From Catellatospora citrea (GTDB lineage: Bacteria > Actinomycetota > Actinomycetes > Mycobacteriales > Micromonosporaceae): a stretch of DNA of 64,000 nt. The notes under the pieces are model-generated. The model was given only the letters and a program-made list of their open reading frames with translations. It ran no database searches and had not been told where the DNA came from. Shown piece by piece: positions 33,614 to 42,556 of this stretch. The position numbers and the translations under genes are program-made. The first letter of the stretch is position 1. Every line of letters starts with the position of its first letter. The stretch lies in assembly GCF_003610235.1 (NCBI RefSeq), contig NZ_RAPR01000001.1, forward strand, positions 3,100,001 to 3,164,000, read 5' to 3'.

Positions 33614-34284
33614 CCCCGTCGGACACAGCGGGACCGGTCAGACTGCGGCCGGGACGACCCCAGCCGCTACATGGCGCTTGGGCCATGGCTACTCCCTGTC
33701 GTGCGCAGACACACCGCCCGGCCGATGCGGCCGTGGCGGGGGACGCCACGGTCGCGCCGACCGGGACGGTGCTCTCGCTGGTTGGCTGACTTGCGTGACT
33801 TGCTGGTGGTGCTGTCCGGTCGGGTGTGGAGGACCTGAGCGGACGTCACTCAATGAGATGTCACCGTGCCCGCGGTTGCAAGTAGATCGCCTGCGACACA
33901 CGGGTGTCCGGCGTGTCGTTCGCCTGAGCGTCCGGGCCGAGTCAGGTTCCCGACCGACGCGGCGCCACCACAAATCGCTCAAATTGACCTAATAGTCGTA
34001 TTAGCGACTCGGTGCGCCCACTGGCGTAGCGGACCAGACCACCCCACAATGGGGAAGCCGTCGACAAGTTCCTTGCGGTTTGTCGAGACGGCACTCGTGC
34101 GCTTCATGGCTGACTTGCGCGAGCTCTGTGGGGCGTCCGGGTGGAGCCGGGCGCCCCAAGGTTTGTTTTCGGGTCGGTCGTGGCGCCCACGGCGTTGGAC
34201 AGATACTCGCAGTACCGCGTCTGCGCCGGCCACGCCTGCAGTCTTCTGTGATCTCCGCCGTCCGCGAGGGGGCAAGTCAACGGA
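33614..34284. other. Gene-poor stretch with two similar relic segments
   Basis: About 670 bp without a convincing gene. Two plus-strand segments near 33783 and 34105 share GGCTGACTTGCG and translate to WLADLRDLLVVLSGR and FMADLRELCGASGW. They may be decayed starts of helix-turn-helix genes. I see no clear promoter or RNA. Confidence 0.4.
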
Positions 34285-34692
34285 TCAAGTCTGATCGCGG
34301 AGTTGCCTAAGCGTCTTCCCGGTCTTTTCGTGGACCCATCGGTGCCATCCGTCGATGGACGTTCCGACGAGCTTGGCTAGGGCTGGAGACGGTTCACGAT
34401 AGCTCCCCATCGATGTCTTCACCCACCCTTCGGCGTCAACCTCTGCCGTGAACGTCCGGTTCTTGCGAACCTGCACGTGCTTCAAGGTGTCACCCGGAGC
34501 CAAGAGACCTCTGTCGATGAGCTGCTTTAGGGCACCAGGGGCAGACGCATTCGCGCTCGCGGACGGCTCCGTAGCTGGGTCGAGTAGCAGCCGACGCAGA
34601 ACGTCATTGGGCCGCTCGAAACCCTTCACATGCTTCTCTAGCTCAGCGTATACCTCTTGGTCGATTTCAATCTGGCGCACTGGCTCGGCCAT
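34285..34692 (-). CDS. SeqA-N-like ribbon-helix-helix plus RAMA-domain protein
   Basis: The 135-residue protein has two parts. Residues about 6-38 (IEIDQEVYAELEKHVKGFER followed by PNDVLRRLLL) look like the SeqA N-terminal ribbon-helix-helix fold. Residues about 57-132 (LIDRGLLAPGDTLKHVQ through WHRWVHEKTGKTLRQLRD) match the RAMA pattern, a small domain tied to restriction-modification enzymes. It could bind DNA and read adenine methylation. It is divergent from the methyltransferase gene, with direct repeats upstream of its start, so control of the R-M locus is plausible. The domain calls are by eye. Confidence 0.7.
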   Translation of the reverse strand: MAEPVRQIEIDQEVYAELEKHVKGFERPNDVLRRLLLDPATEPSASANASAPGALKQLIDRGLLAPGDTLKHVQVRKNRTFTAEVDAEGWVKTSMGSYREPSPALAKLVGTSIDGWHRWVHEKTGKTLRQLRDQT

Positions 34693-34719
34693 CCCGTCTC
34701 TAGATCTCCTATTCTTGGG

Positions 34720-34752
34720 ATCTCGGAGATTGGAGATTAGCAGAGATTGGCA
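34720..34752. promoter_or_regulatory. Direct repeats upstream of the RAMA gene
   Basis: GAGATTGG occurs twice with GAGATTAG between, preceded by two ATCTC-containing segments that are partly complementary. It is a candidate operator for the ribbon-helix-helix protein, 28-60 bp upstream of its start. Confidence 0.4.
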
Positions 34753-34987
34753 TCCTGGCGAAAGTGGTTCGGGATGGGCGCTTGCGGTCCTTGCAACTAC
34801 GGATGCTGACGGAAGCAGCGGCCGTCCACCATAGCCACTCATGAATGATCGGGAGGATGCGCCAACGTCCTGATCATGGCCGTTTCAAGATCATGAAAAC
34901 GTGAGATCGACTAACGGGCGCGTCACTACCGCCCAGGTCGCCTGCCATATAGGGTGTGTCTAACCTATGCCCTGGAGGAGATACGTC

Positions 34988-36751
34988 GTGGTGCCTGATG
35001 TACTAGACATCGCGACTCTACCGGGCCTTGAGGTCGTACCCGCGCCAGCTCGCCCCCTGGGCTCGCGGGGATCGCGTAGTGATGTCGCAGACCCAGCCGC
35101 CAGCGAACTGACTTCGGACGCACGCGGCGTTCTAGCCCGTATCCCGTCCTGGTGGCGGGGGCAGGCCCTGGCCGCCGGGCTGGACGGCCGGTGGCTGGAC
35201 GTCGAGCAGGCGCTTGCAGCGGAGCCCCCCGTTGCTCTCGCGCCCACCCCTGAGGACCCGGAATGGTCGGCGTTGTCTGCAGAGCAGGTGGGTGCCGCAT
35301 ATGTGGAATCGCTTTCTGCCAGCACGCGGTCGCGCCACGGTCGCCACTACACACCTGCCCTGCTCGCCGCCCATCTGTGGAAGCTTGTTCGACAATCACT
35401 GGAACTCTCGCCGCGGACCAGGGTTCTGCCCGGCCTCGTATGTGATCCAGCCTGTGGAGCGGGCGCGCTTCTGCTGCCGGCGTTGCGCGAACACCTCCAT
35501 GCCTCGTACGCCGAAGCGCCAGAACTCGTACTGGAGAAGCTTCCTGCCCTGATGGAGGGCATCGACGCGGACCCGGCCGCAGTCTGGATCGCCAATGTCG
35601 TACTTGCTGCGGAAATGCTTCCAACGCTCGCTCGGGTGCCAACGGATCGCCGTCAGCCGCTACCGGCGCTCGCTCGCGTAGGCGACGGGTTGGCACCTCC
35701 CAGTAGGCGCGCTCGCATCGTCGTAATGAATCCGCCATACGGTCGAGTGCGACTGTCGCCAGCTGAACGTGATCGGTACGCGCACGTGCTTTACGGCCAT
35801 GCCAACATGTACGGCCTGTTTATGGCGGCCGGTGTGGACGCGCTCGATGACCATGGCGTGCTGGCTGCGTTAGTGCCAACAAGCTTCACCAGCGGGCGTT
35901 ACTCCGCGAATCTGCGCAGCCACCTCGGCGAGAAAGCCGCGATGACTGCCGTCACGTTCGTCGAGGACCGGAGCGGTGTTTTCGGCTCCGTCCTCCAGGA
36001 GACCTGCCTGGCAACCTTCGAGCGACGCAAGCGGCGTAAGACGCGGATCATGAGTCTGGGCAGTACAGAGACCGCCATCGCAAGCGTCAAGATCCAAAAA
36101 TCTGCCGAACCCTGGGTTTTGCCCAGAAGATCTGATGACGCCGCAATCGCAGCGGCTGCCTCAGCGATGACGGAGTCGATGTCGTCGTTCGGGTGGAGCG
36201 CCTCAACGGGGCCGCTGGTGTGGAACCGTCGAAGCGAGGACCTGCACGCATCTCCAGGCCCAAATCGATCATTCGTGGTGTGGGCGGCGGACCTCGACGG
36301 CGGTGTCCTGCACCGCGACGCTGCTCGGGACTCGATGCGATATATGGCTCTCACGAAGCCGTCAGACGGCAAGGTCATGGTGCTCGACCGCCCTGCCGTG
36401 CTGGTCCAACGCACAACTGCTCCAGAGCAGTCCCGCCGGCTGGTCGCAGCGCTGCTCTGCGAGACAGCGCTGAAAGAGCTAGGTGGACGCGTCACTGTTG
36501 AAAACCACGTCAACGTGCTGCGGTCGACGGCAAAAGACCTCGTGCTCTCCTACGAGGCCATGACCCGGTTGCTGGCCACGAAAGCACTCGACCAAGTTAT
36601 GCGATGCATATCCGGGTCCGTCGCGGTGAGCGCATATGAGCTAGAGTCGATCCCTCTACCCAGCCGCGACGTCGTGGCGACGTGGAACGCCTTGGAGGGG
36701 TCTGCGTTAGAAACGGCGGTTGCAGCGGCCTACCGGCTCAACGGGAGCTAA
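34988..36751 (+). CDS. Type II N6-adenine DNA methyltransferase (BsuBI/PstI type)
   Basis: The 587-residue amino-methyltransferase pairs with the endonuclease downstream. The motif X/I region HGRHYTPALLAAHL and VCDPACGAGALLLPAL binds S-adenosylmethionine. Motif IV is NPPYGRVRLS, the adenine-flipping motif. The C-terminal half should hold the target-recognition domain. M.BsuBI and M.PstI methylate adenine in CTGCAG. The same target here is inferred from the endonuclease family. The GTG start is chosen because GGAGGAG lies 7 bp upstream. Only one base separates its stop from the endonuclease TTG. Confidence 0.88.
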   Translation: MVPDVLDIATLPGLEVVPAPARPLGSRGSRSDVADPAASELTSDARGVLARIPSWWRGQALAAGLDGRWLDVEQALAAEPPVALAPTPEDPEWSALSAEQVGAAYVESLSASTRSRHGRHYTPALLAAHLWKLVRQSLELSPRTRVLPGLVCDPACGAGALLLPALREHLHASYAEAPELVLEKLPALMEGIDADPAAVWIANVVLAAEMLPTLARVPTDRRQPLPALARVGDGLAPPSRRARIVVMNPPYGRVRLSPAERDRYAHVLYGHANMYGLFMAAGVDALDDHGVLAALVPTSFTSGRYSANLRSHLGEKAAMTAVTFVEDRSGVFGSVLQETCLATFERRKRRKTRIMSLGSTETAIASVKIQKSAEPWVLPRRSDDAAIAAAASAMTESMSSFGWSASTGPLVWNRRSEDLHASPGPNRSFVVWAADLDGGVLHRDAARDSMRYMALTKPSDGKVMVLDRPAVLVQRTTAPEQSRRLVAALLCETALKELGGRVTVENHVNVLRSTAKDLVLSYEAMTRLLATKALDQVMRCISGSVAVSAYELESIPLPSRDVVATWNALEGSALETAVAAAYRLNGS

Positions 36752-36752
36752 C

Positions 36753-37847
36753 TTGCGGAAGCCCATCAGCCGTTCAGAAGCTGCACGACGACTTCTGATC
36801 ATCTTCCCGCGGGCCGCCTTCGACGCCGTTTTGTCGTCTCCGCTAGCCGGTACAGCCGTGGCTGCGCTCGTGCACGTAGAGGCGGTCTGCGGCAAAGACG
36901 CGCCCGCCGATGCGGTTCACTGGGCTCGGCCGTCCACGGTGATGTGGACGTCTGACGAAGTCTTCATACGCATGGACGACGACTCTCGCCGTTCGTACCG
37001 GGACGCTGCGTCTCGTGGAAGCAAGCAGGTCGACGAGCTGCACCAGGCGTGGGGTGTTCCTTACCAGCCTGTCTACAAGGAGAACTCACGGGAAACACTC
37101 CGCGACGAAACCTTCCGCGGATGGCGAGAACACGGTGCCTTGCAGATGCGTCCTGGCATCCCAACGTCGAGCAGCGCACCCAGATGGGCACTGTCCGAAG
37201 AGTTTGCGGACCTGTTCGACCCCGACCTTGAAGAAGAGGCGTTTCGCAAAGCTGCCGAACAATGGCGCGAAACTCACATGGACCCCGGTGCCAGGCTCAA
37301 AGCAGCGTTCGCGCTAGATGCCGAGACGGCCAAACATGCGGTGATCGTCGATCTTCCTGACGGAACCAAGCGGACGCTTGAGAACAGCAACTCCTCTTTG
37401 ATCATCAAGGGTGTAGTTGAGTCCTGGGCACCGGCGCGCATGGGCAAGCCCGTGGTGCTTGCGATCTCGGAACCCGGCGTCAAGGTCCACATGGGTGACG
37501 AGAGAATGCTTCAGATCTTGAAAATCAAGATCGATGTCAACAATGTGCTGCCAGATGTGCTGATGGCCGATATCGGTGCTGACCCCGTCCAGTTCTGGAT
37601 CGTGGAAGCGGTGGCGACCGATGGCCCAGTCTCGGCTGAACGCAAGAAGGCCCTCCTGGCCTGGGCGGCGAGACAGAACATCAAGGCTGACCGCTGCTCC
37701 TTCCTGACAGCGTTCCTGTCTCGAAACGCCGATGCCGCACGGAGGCGTCTAAAGGATCTCGCATCTGGCACATGGGCCTGGTACGCAGACGAGCCTGGGC
37801 ACGAACTCGCCTGGTACAGCTTGACGCCGAGCGCTGACGATCTCTAG
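36753..37847 (+). CDS. BsuBI/PstI-family restriction endonuclease
   Basis: The 364-residue type II endonuclease has an N-terminal DNA-binding/helical domain (KPISRSEAARRLL, residues about 1-190). The C-terminal catalytic domain (about 230-360) contains VLPDVLMADIGADPVQFWIV, then EAVATDGPVSAERKKALLAW. DRCSFLTAFLSRN and GTWAWYADEPGHELAWY follow. These are the hallmark blocks of the BsuBI/PstI family, whose known members cut CTGCA^G. TTG start with GGGAG upstream, one base after the methyltransferase stop. Confidence 0.9.
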   Translation: MRKPISRSEAARRLLIIFPRAAFDAVLSSPLAGTAVAALVHVEAVCGKDAPADAVHWARPSTVMWTSDEVFIRMDDDSRRSYRDAASRGSKQVDELHQAWGVPYQPVYKENSRETLRDETFRGWREHGALQMRPGIPTSSSAPRWALSEEFADLFDPDLEEEAFRKAAEQWRETHMDPGARLKAAFALDAETAKHAVIVDLPDGTKRTLENSNSSLIIKGVVESWAPARMGKPVVLAISEPGVKVHMGDERMLQILKIKIDVNNVLPDVLMADIGADPVQFWIVEAVATDGPVSAERKKALLAWAARQNIKADRCSFLTAFLSRNADAARRRLKDLASGTWAWYADEPGHELAWYSLTPSADDL

Positions 37848-37910
37848 ACGCCCTCGTGTGAGGCTCCGTTAAGCTGGCGGGCGGCCGTTCTGGCCGGACG
37901 CCAGCGGAGA

Positions 37911-38951
37911 TCATTTGCTCACGTCCCGAATCGTAGAAGCTATGAGCTTTGGAACGGCCGACAACGCTTCTTGTAGGATCTGCTCGATCGGGACAGCGTG
38001 CGGACTGCGGTCGACGTTGATGTAGGTGGCCCACTCTGCTGGCTGGTAGCGCGCCAACATCGACAGCGTGTACAGCACTGCCCACCAAGTCATGAGCGGA
38101 TGCATAGGCTTATGGTTAGATCCGACCGCAGGAACGAGATAGAAGCTGCGGTATGCGCCGCTATGTTTTGTGGCGATCGCCTCGTAGTGAGCACGTCGAG
38201 CCTGCTCGTCGACCTTACGGCCACGGTCGACCATAATGTTGAGCTCGACTTCGCCTCGTCCGTTGGTGTAGACGGTCACTGCCGGATCGGCGCCTGGACC
38301 ATCGTTGGCCTTGATGTAGGAGTAGCCGCCCAGGGTTGGGTACGACCGCAAGTACAGCGCGAGATCCTTTCCGAGAGAAGCGGATGTGGCAAGTTCTCTC
38401 GGCAGGTCGCACAGGGCGAAGGTTAAGAGCGGCAGCGCCTGCTCGTAACGGTAGTACTCAAGACGATGCGCGGTTCGTCGATCGTCGTCGTCTCGAAGTG
38501 GCCAGTCGAGTGTCTGCGGCAACGCATCCCAGAGGGCGGTCAGCTCAACGGCGTCACTCTGTTTATCCCAGGTTGGCGATCCTAGAACGTCGGAGAGACG
38601 GACGAAGCTTCCCCGTGACCCCTCCGCGAACACTCGTACGGCGGGCAACGCGACGGTGAGGGGACCGTGGTTGATCCCGTGGCCACTCAACCGCCAGTCG
38701 TCACGAACGGACTTCGCTGCGGCAACGATTGCCCTTCCAGCCTGGCTTAGCCCGTAGTACAGCATCAGCGGAGCCGTGGCAGAGCCAACGGCAGATGCCG
38801 CCTTGAACAGCTGCTCCGACTGCTCCAGAGCCGCCAGGTATGTTGCGCGCCGTTCGGAGTTGCTGAGCGTCGCGGCCGGCGGGTCCGAGCGGCTGGCTCG
38901 TAGCGCCGCCCACGTCGCAGAGTCGTCGTTCGTCGTAGACACGGAGTTCAT
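37911..38951 (-). CDS. YaaC-like protein
   Basis: The 346-residue soluble protein has the central motif APLMLYYGLSQAGRAIVAAA and LSGHGINHGP, resembling the YaaC family. The C-terminal LMTWWAVLYTLSMLARYQPAEW fits the same family. The function is unknown. Related genes often occur in defence islands, and here it lies convergent with the restriction endonuclease. The start has no strong alternative. The link to defence is contextual only. Confidence 0.65.
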   Translation of the reverse strand: MNSVSTTNDDSATWAALRASRSDPPAATLSNSERRATYLAALEQSEQLFKAASAVGSATAPLMLYYGLSQAGRAIVAAAKSVRDDWRLSGHGINHGPLTVALPAVRVFAEGSRGSFVRLSDVLGSPTWDKQSDAVELTALWDALPQTLDWPLRDDDDRRTAHRLEYYRYEQALPLLTFALCDLPRELATSASLGKDLALYLRSYPTLGGYSYIKANDGPGADPAVTVYTNGRGEVELNIMVDRGRKVDEQARRAHYEAIATKHSGAYRSFYLVPAVGSNHKPMHPLMTWWAVLYTLSMLARYQPAEWATYINVDRSPHAVPIEQILQEALSAVPKLIASTIRDVSK

Positions 38952-39042
38952 GTTCTCCTTGGCGATGCCTGCTCGCTAGCCTATTTTCATCGGACCCTGT
39001 AGGCGGCCCTCCGGCAGAGGACCGGGACTCGGGCGGGTGCGG

Positions 39043-39876
39043 TCAGGCATGGGGACGGCTCGATACGTCCAATACGTCCGTCACACACTCGCGGACTCCG
39101 GTGTAGCCGGCGCTGACGAGCAATTCCTCCAACACCGGTCGAAATACGTTGGGCAAAGGTTCGCTTGGCTTGACGCTGCGAAGCCCAGCGGCAGCGTAGC
39201 CATCCCCTGGGCAGGAGGGGTACTGACCGACCGCGCGGGCCGCAGGCGTTCGGCCGGGAGCCCGAACTCCGTTCCACGGCACTTGCCCGTCGTTGGTACT
39301 TACGGCGCGTGATAGGCCAATCCGCCAGTCCAAGCGACGGATGCCCTCGGCCAGCCGCCGAGTGTGTAGACCCTGGAACTCTGGCGATCTGGCAAAGGTA
39401 TGCATGCGATCGAACACGGCGGCCGCTTCATCGAGCGGTAGCGTCACCGCCTGCGGAAGCGTGATCGCCATGTCGAGTCCCCAGATGAGCACGACGAGAC
39501 CAGTGCGGTGCACGCTCAGGATGTGTCTGTGCCGATACATCGGCGAAGGCGTCTGGTCGGCCACCGTGAATCTGGCCAGCTCAGGACCGGAGTAGTCGCA
39601 TTCGATCGCCTCATGAGGCAGGACGACCTGGGCGCAGGCCAGGGCCTTGTCGGGGAACTCAGCGACAGGAAGCGGCTTGGCTGATCGACTGGGTGCGAGC
39701 GCAACCGTCAAGGCGAATCGGGAGCCGTCCTGGCCCAAAAGTGGGGTGCCTTGGATTGCGAGGTGGTCGCCATGCGCGACGTGGCGAAGCCTGGCCGCGG
39801 TGCCGGGCAGGACCTTCGCCAGGGGTCCCAGAACCTTCAGTAAAGCGGACTCGGCGAATCCGAGAGTCATTTGCAT
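39043..39876 (-). CDS. Hypothetical protein, 277 residues
   Basis: Unrecognised soluble protein beginning MQMTLGFAESALLKVLGPLA. It has a hydrophobic beta-rich middle (HRTGLVVLIWGLDMAITLPQ) and a proline/arginine-rich C-terminal part that ends in ECVTDVLDVSSRPHA. It lies 33 bp downstream of the next gene on the same strand and is probably co-transcribed with it. The start is uncertain because no good ribosome-binding site is visible. Confidence 0.55.
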   Translation of the reverse strand: MQMTLGFAESALLKVLGPLAKVLPGTAARLRHVAHGDHLAIQGTPLLGQDGSRFALTVALAPSRSAKPLPVAEFPDKALACAQVVLPHEAIECDYSGPELARFTVADQTPSPMYRHRHILSVHRTGLVVLIWGLDMAITLPQAVTLPLDEAAAVFDRMHTFARSPEFQGLHTRRLAEGIRRLDWRIGLSRAVSTNDGQVPWNGVRAPGRTPAARAVGQYPSCPGDGYAAAGLRSVKPSEPLPNVFRPVLEELLVSAGYTGVRECVTDVLDVSSRPHA

Positions 39877-39908
39877 TCCAGTGGGTAGGAGGGTCTGCGT
39901 CGCGTTGG

Positions 39909-40700
39909 TTAGGACGTGCCAGGTTGGTTGCGGCAGGTCGGTTGCCAGGGGGCGACCTCCATGCCGAGGGCCGCCTCTGCGGCTACCAATGCGGTCCGAA
40001 GCGGGTCGCCTGCGATCAGGCTGCTTACGGTTTGGCCCGCCTGGATGAGACACATACCGGCCTGGATGACGTGCGAATGCGTTGGCGCGACGGCACGCGA
40101 GACTAGTCCTCCGGCGTCCGCGACATACGCCATTGCGCTTTCGAGGGTGGGATGCACAAGCGCGGAAAGAAGCCGAAAGGGTACGTACAGTTGTTGCGCA
40201 TCGTAGTTGATGCAGAGCTGGGCAAAGTTTGCGAAGCTGCGTACAAGTGGCGCGAGTTCTGGGGCCGGGGCCGGTGGCTCCTCGATTACCGCCTCGGGCG
40301 GCATGGGCCAGTTGGCCTCTTCCAGGGTCCGCAGCAGTTTGCGAAGGTTGTCGTAGCCGTATTGAGCTACGGCATCGACCCCCTGCTCGCCGGTGTCCGC
40401 GAGCCATTGAAGGACGAGGCCATGCTGCAAGATCGTTCGGGCGATGGGTGCAGCCTCATGGGCAAGACCGCTTTGCCGGAGAAGAACGATCGCCTGTGCG
40501 CTCCTGGTCATGCCGATCCACCAGGCTCCTACTGTCGTGAAGACTCTCCCGCTGGCGACCCGAGCTGATCCCTCCAAGGCCAAAGCGTCGAGGGCTCCGG
40601 CGAGAATATCGATCGCGCGCTCGGCTCCCCGAGCGATCTCCTCGTCATCACGTACTTCGATCGTCGTCACGTAAGTAAGGATGCATGTCGAGTGCGACAT
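39909..40700 (-). CDS. DUF5677-like hypothetical protein
   Basis: The 263-residue, mostly helical protein contains WWIGMTRSAQAIVLLRQSGL and APIARTILQHGLVLQWLA. These match the helix pattern of DUF5677-like proteins found in accessory regions. LVHPTLESAMAYVAD follows later. No catalytic motif is evident. An alternative start is the GTG preceding TTIEVRDD. Probably an operon with the gene ending at 39043. Confidence 0.6.
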   Translation of the reverse strand: MSHSTCILTYVTTIEVRDDEEIARGAERAIDILAGALDALALEGSARVASGRVFTTVGAWWIGMTRSAQAIVLLRQSGLAHEAAPIARTILQHGLVLQWLADTGEQGVDAVAQYGYDNLRKLLRTLEEANWPMPPEAVIEEPPAPAPELAPLVRSFANFAQLCINYDAQQLYVPFRLLSALVHPTLESAMAYVADAGGLVSRAVAPTHSHVIQAGMCLIQAGQTVSSLIAGDPLRTALVAAEAALGMEVAPWQPTCRNQPGTS

Positions 40701-40730
40701 TCGGGCGCAGGTGGGCAAGGGAAACGGGGA

Positions 40731-41033
40731 TCAGGTAGTGACCGGATTCGGTTCCCAGCCCGCCGGTGTGACCGTCGTACCTTGCGGGTCGTAGTCGCTG
40801 GCCCGCTGTATGTTCCACCGCCCGAACTGTCGTCCGTACCGGTACGCGGTCTCAGTCGCCTGACGCGCCGCGGCCTCGTTGTCGAAGCTACTGTCGATGC
40901 GGCGGTTCTCCTCGCGGTCGACGACTTGGACTTGCCATGCACCGATGCCGCTTTGTCGCAGTTCCACGCGCAGCAACGCTCGATTGCCGGAGTAGCACTC
41001 ACCGATCTCGCGAAGCTGGTTCCTGAACGCCAT
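40731..41033 (-). CDS. Hypothetical protein, 100 residues
   Basis: Small soluble protein starting MAFRNQLREIGECYSG, with RVELRQSGIGAWQVQVVDRE and a helical EAAARQATETAYRYGRQFGR. It looks like a small alpha/beta protein of unknown role. An ATG seven codons upstream is possible. About 200 bp separate it from the gene cluster that begins at 41241. Confidence 0.45.
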   Translation of the reverse strand: MAFRNQLREIGECYSGNRALLRVELRQSGIGAWQVQVVDREENRRIDSSFDNEAAARQATETAYRYGRQFGRWNIQRASDYDPQGTTVTPAGWEPNPVTT

Positions 41034-41240
41034 GCCACTCAGCCTATCGAACATATGTACGAGGTCACGGATGGGTGTCGCGTGTTGGGGTCGCGCGTCG
41101 TTCCGCTGTCTCCACCGGCGGCGTGGTGGTGGTGGGCACTGGATGGTTCTTTGGGCGCTGGCCGCCCGTCCAAGTATCGCCGTCAGGCCGCGGGCAGTTG
41201 GAGCGTCGGCGGGTCCCGCCGAACCTGGGAACGGCCCTGG

Positions 41241-42494
41241 TTAGTGATCGCCTGAGGGCGAGTCCGCTGCTACAAGCGCGGGCCAGGAGATCACGATCGT
41301 GCCGTTGGTTTTGTCCATCACCTTGGCATCGGCGTGCAGGCGGGAGTGGTCGCTGCCGGTAGGCCAGTACGTGAACGTGGGTACGGTGTGCCGTCCGGCT
41401 CGGTACCACGCCTGGACTTGTTCGGTGAGCGCGGCGGCGGCCAGCTTCGCGTCCCCGCCGTAGGCGCGGACGCCGAATTCCGCTGCGTCATCTTGCGGCA
41501 CGTCGCGCAGCATGAGGTATGCGAGCCCGGCTCCGCGTACGGCCGCGAACGGCAGCCACCGCTCCTTGGCCGTCAGGTCGGTTCCCTGCTCGGCGGACAG
41601 GCGGCAGAACCCGTTGAGGAACCAGGCGAGCCACAGGTGTAGGTCGGCGAAGGAGACGCCGTGGCCGATCGTGATGCCCGACCATGACTCGGCCGTGCCG
41701 GCGGTTAACACGCCGTCGAGCTGCGCGGGGTCGCTGGGTGCGCCGGAGTCGAACGAGAGGGTTACTTTGCAGCCGGTGGCGTCGGTCAGCTCGATGTGTT
41801 TGTGGGGGCGTGAGCCCTCGCCCTGCATGGGTACGAAGCCCGCTATCTCGGTTGCGGTGCTGATGAGGTGGTCGCCGTTTCGGCGGAAGCCGATCACGCG
41901 CGTGACGTAATTCATGATCAGCGGGACTACGAGAAGGCCGTCCGGTTGCAGCTGGTGGAGCCAGGCAGGGGCGATGTTCCATGCCCCGACCGTGACGATG
42001 ATCGCGTCGAACGGGGCCTCATCCGGCACGCCGTGCTCGGCGTCGGCGACCAGGACGCGGACGCGGATGCTGTAGCCCGTCGCGTCCAGCGCGGTCGCGG
42101 CCCGGTCGATCACCTCCGGGTCGATGTCGATACTGACGACCCGCCCCTCTGGGCCGACGACCTCGGCGATGTAGGCCGCGTTGAGCCCACCGGAACCGAC
42201 CTCCAGCACTCTCATACCGGGACGCAGTTGGGCCAGCTCCAGCATCGCGGCCTGGATGTACGCCGCGGACACCGAAGACATCGCCTGGTCCTGCGCGTCA
42301 CGCTTGGTCACCACGGGTTTGTCGTAGCCGTAGACCACTGCCAGGTCGGTATCGGCGGGCATGAAGCCTTCGCGTGGCACGCGAAGAAACGCCTGCTCCA
42401 CCGTATCGGAAAGGATCTTTCCTTGGTCGCGTAGCTGCGCAACGAGCGCTTTTCGCATCTGGGCGGCGCGGTCGGTGTCCACCATCTGGACCAC
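41241..42494 (-). CDS. PCMT-like methyltransferase, FxLD-system type
   Basis: The 417-residue protein has an N-terminal SAM-dependent domain like protein-L-isoaspartate methyltransferase: QAMSSVSAAYIQAAMLELAQ, motif I VLEVGSGGLNAAYIAEVVG, then VVSIDIDPEVID and FDAIIVTVGAWNIAPAW. The C-terminal 200 residues are extra. This architecture matches methyltransferases annotated with FxLD-family lanthipeptides, but no LanB/LanC enzyme or FxLD precursor is nearby. GTG start with AGGAG upstream. It is the last gene of the minus-strand cluster, 62 bp after the PIG-L gene. The target may be a peptide, a protein or the cluster's product. Confidence 0.75.
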   Translation of the reverse strand: MVQMVDTDRAAQMRKALVAQLRDQGKILSDTVEQAFLRVPREGFMPADTDLAVVYGYDKPVVTKRDAQDQAMSSVSAAYIQAAMLELAQLRPGMRVLEVGSGGLNAAYIAEVVGPEGRVVSIDIDPEVIDRAATALDATGYSIRVRVLVADAEHGVPDEAPFDAIIVTVGAWNIAPAWLHQLQPDGLLVVPLIMNYVTRVIGFRRNGDHLISTATEIAGFVPMQGEGSRPHKHIELTDATGCKVTLSFDSGAPSDPAQLDGVLTAGTAESWSGITIGHGVSFADLHLWLAWFLNGFCRLSAEQGTDLTAKERWLPFAAVRGAGLAYLMLRDVPQDDAAEFGVRAYGGDAKLAAAALTEQVQAWYRAGRHTVPTFTYWPTGSDHSRLHADAKVMDKTNGTIVISWPALVAADSPSGDH

Positions 42495-42556
42495 TCGGAA
42501 CTCCTTTGCTCGGATCAGGTGGCGCCCTGCCCCAGGGTCACTCGTTTCTATGGGGG

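Noticed and set aside
33979..34275. 98-codon minus-strand frame in the gene-poor gap
   Set aside because: No ribosome-binding site, no motif and a composition like non-coding sequence.
38987..39312. Small frames in both directions at the end of the 277-residue gene
   Set aside because: They overlap a longer and better-supported minus-strand gene and show no start signals.
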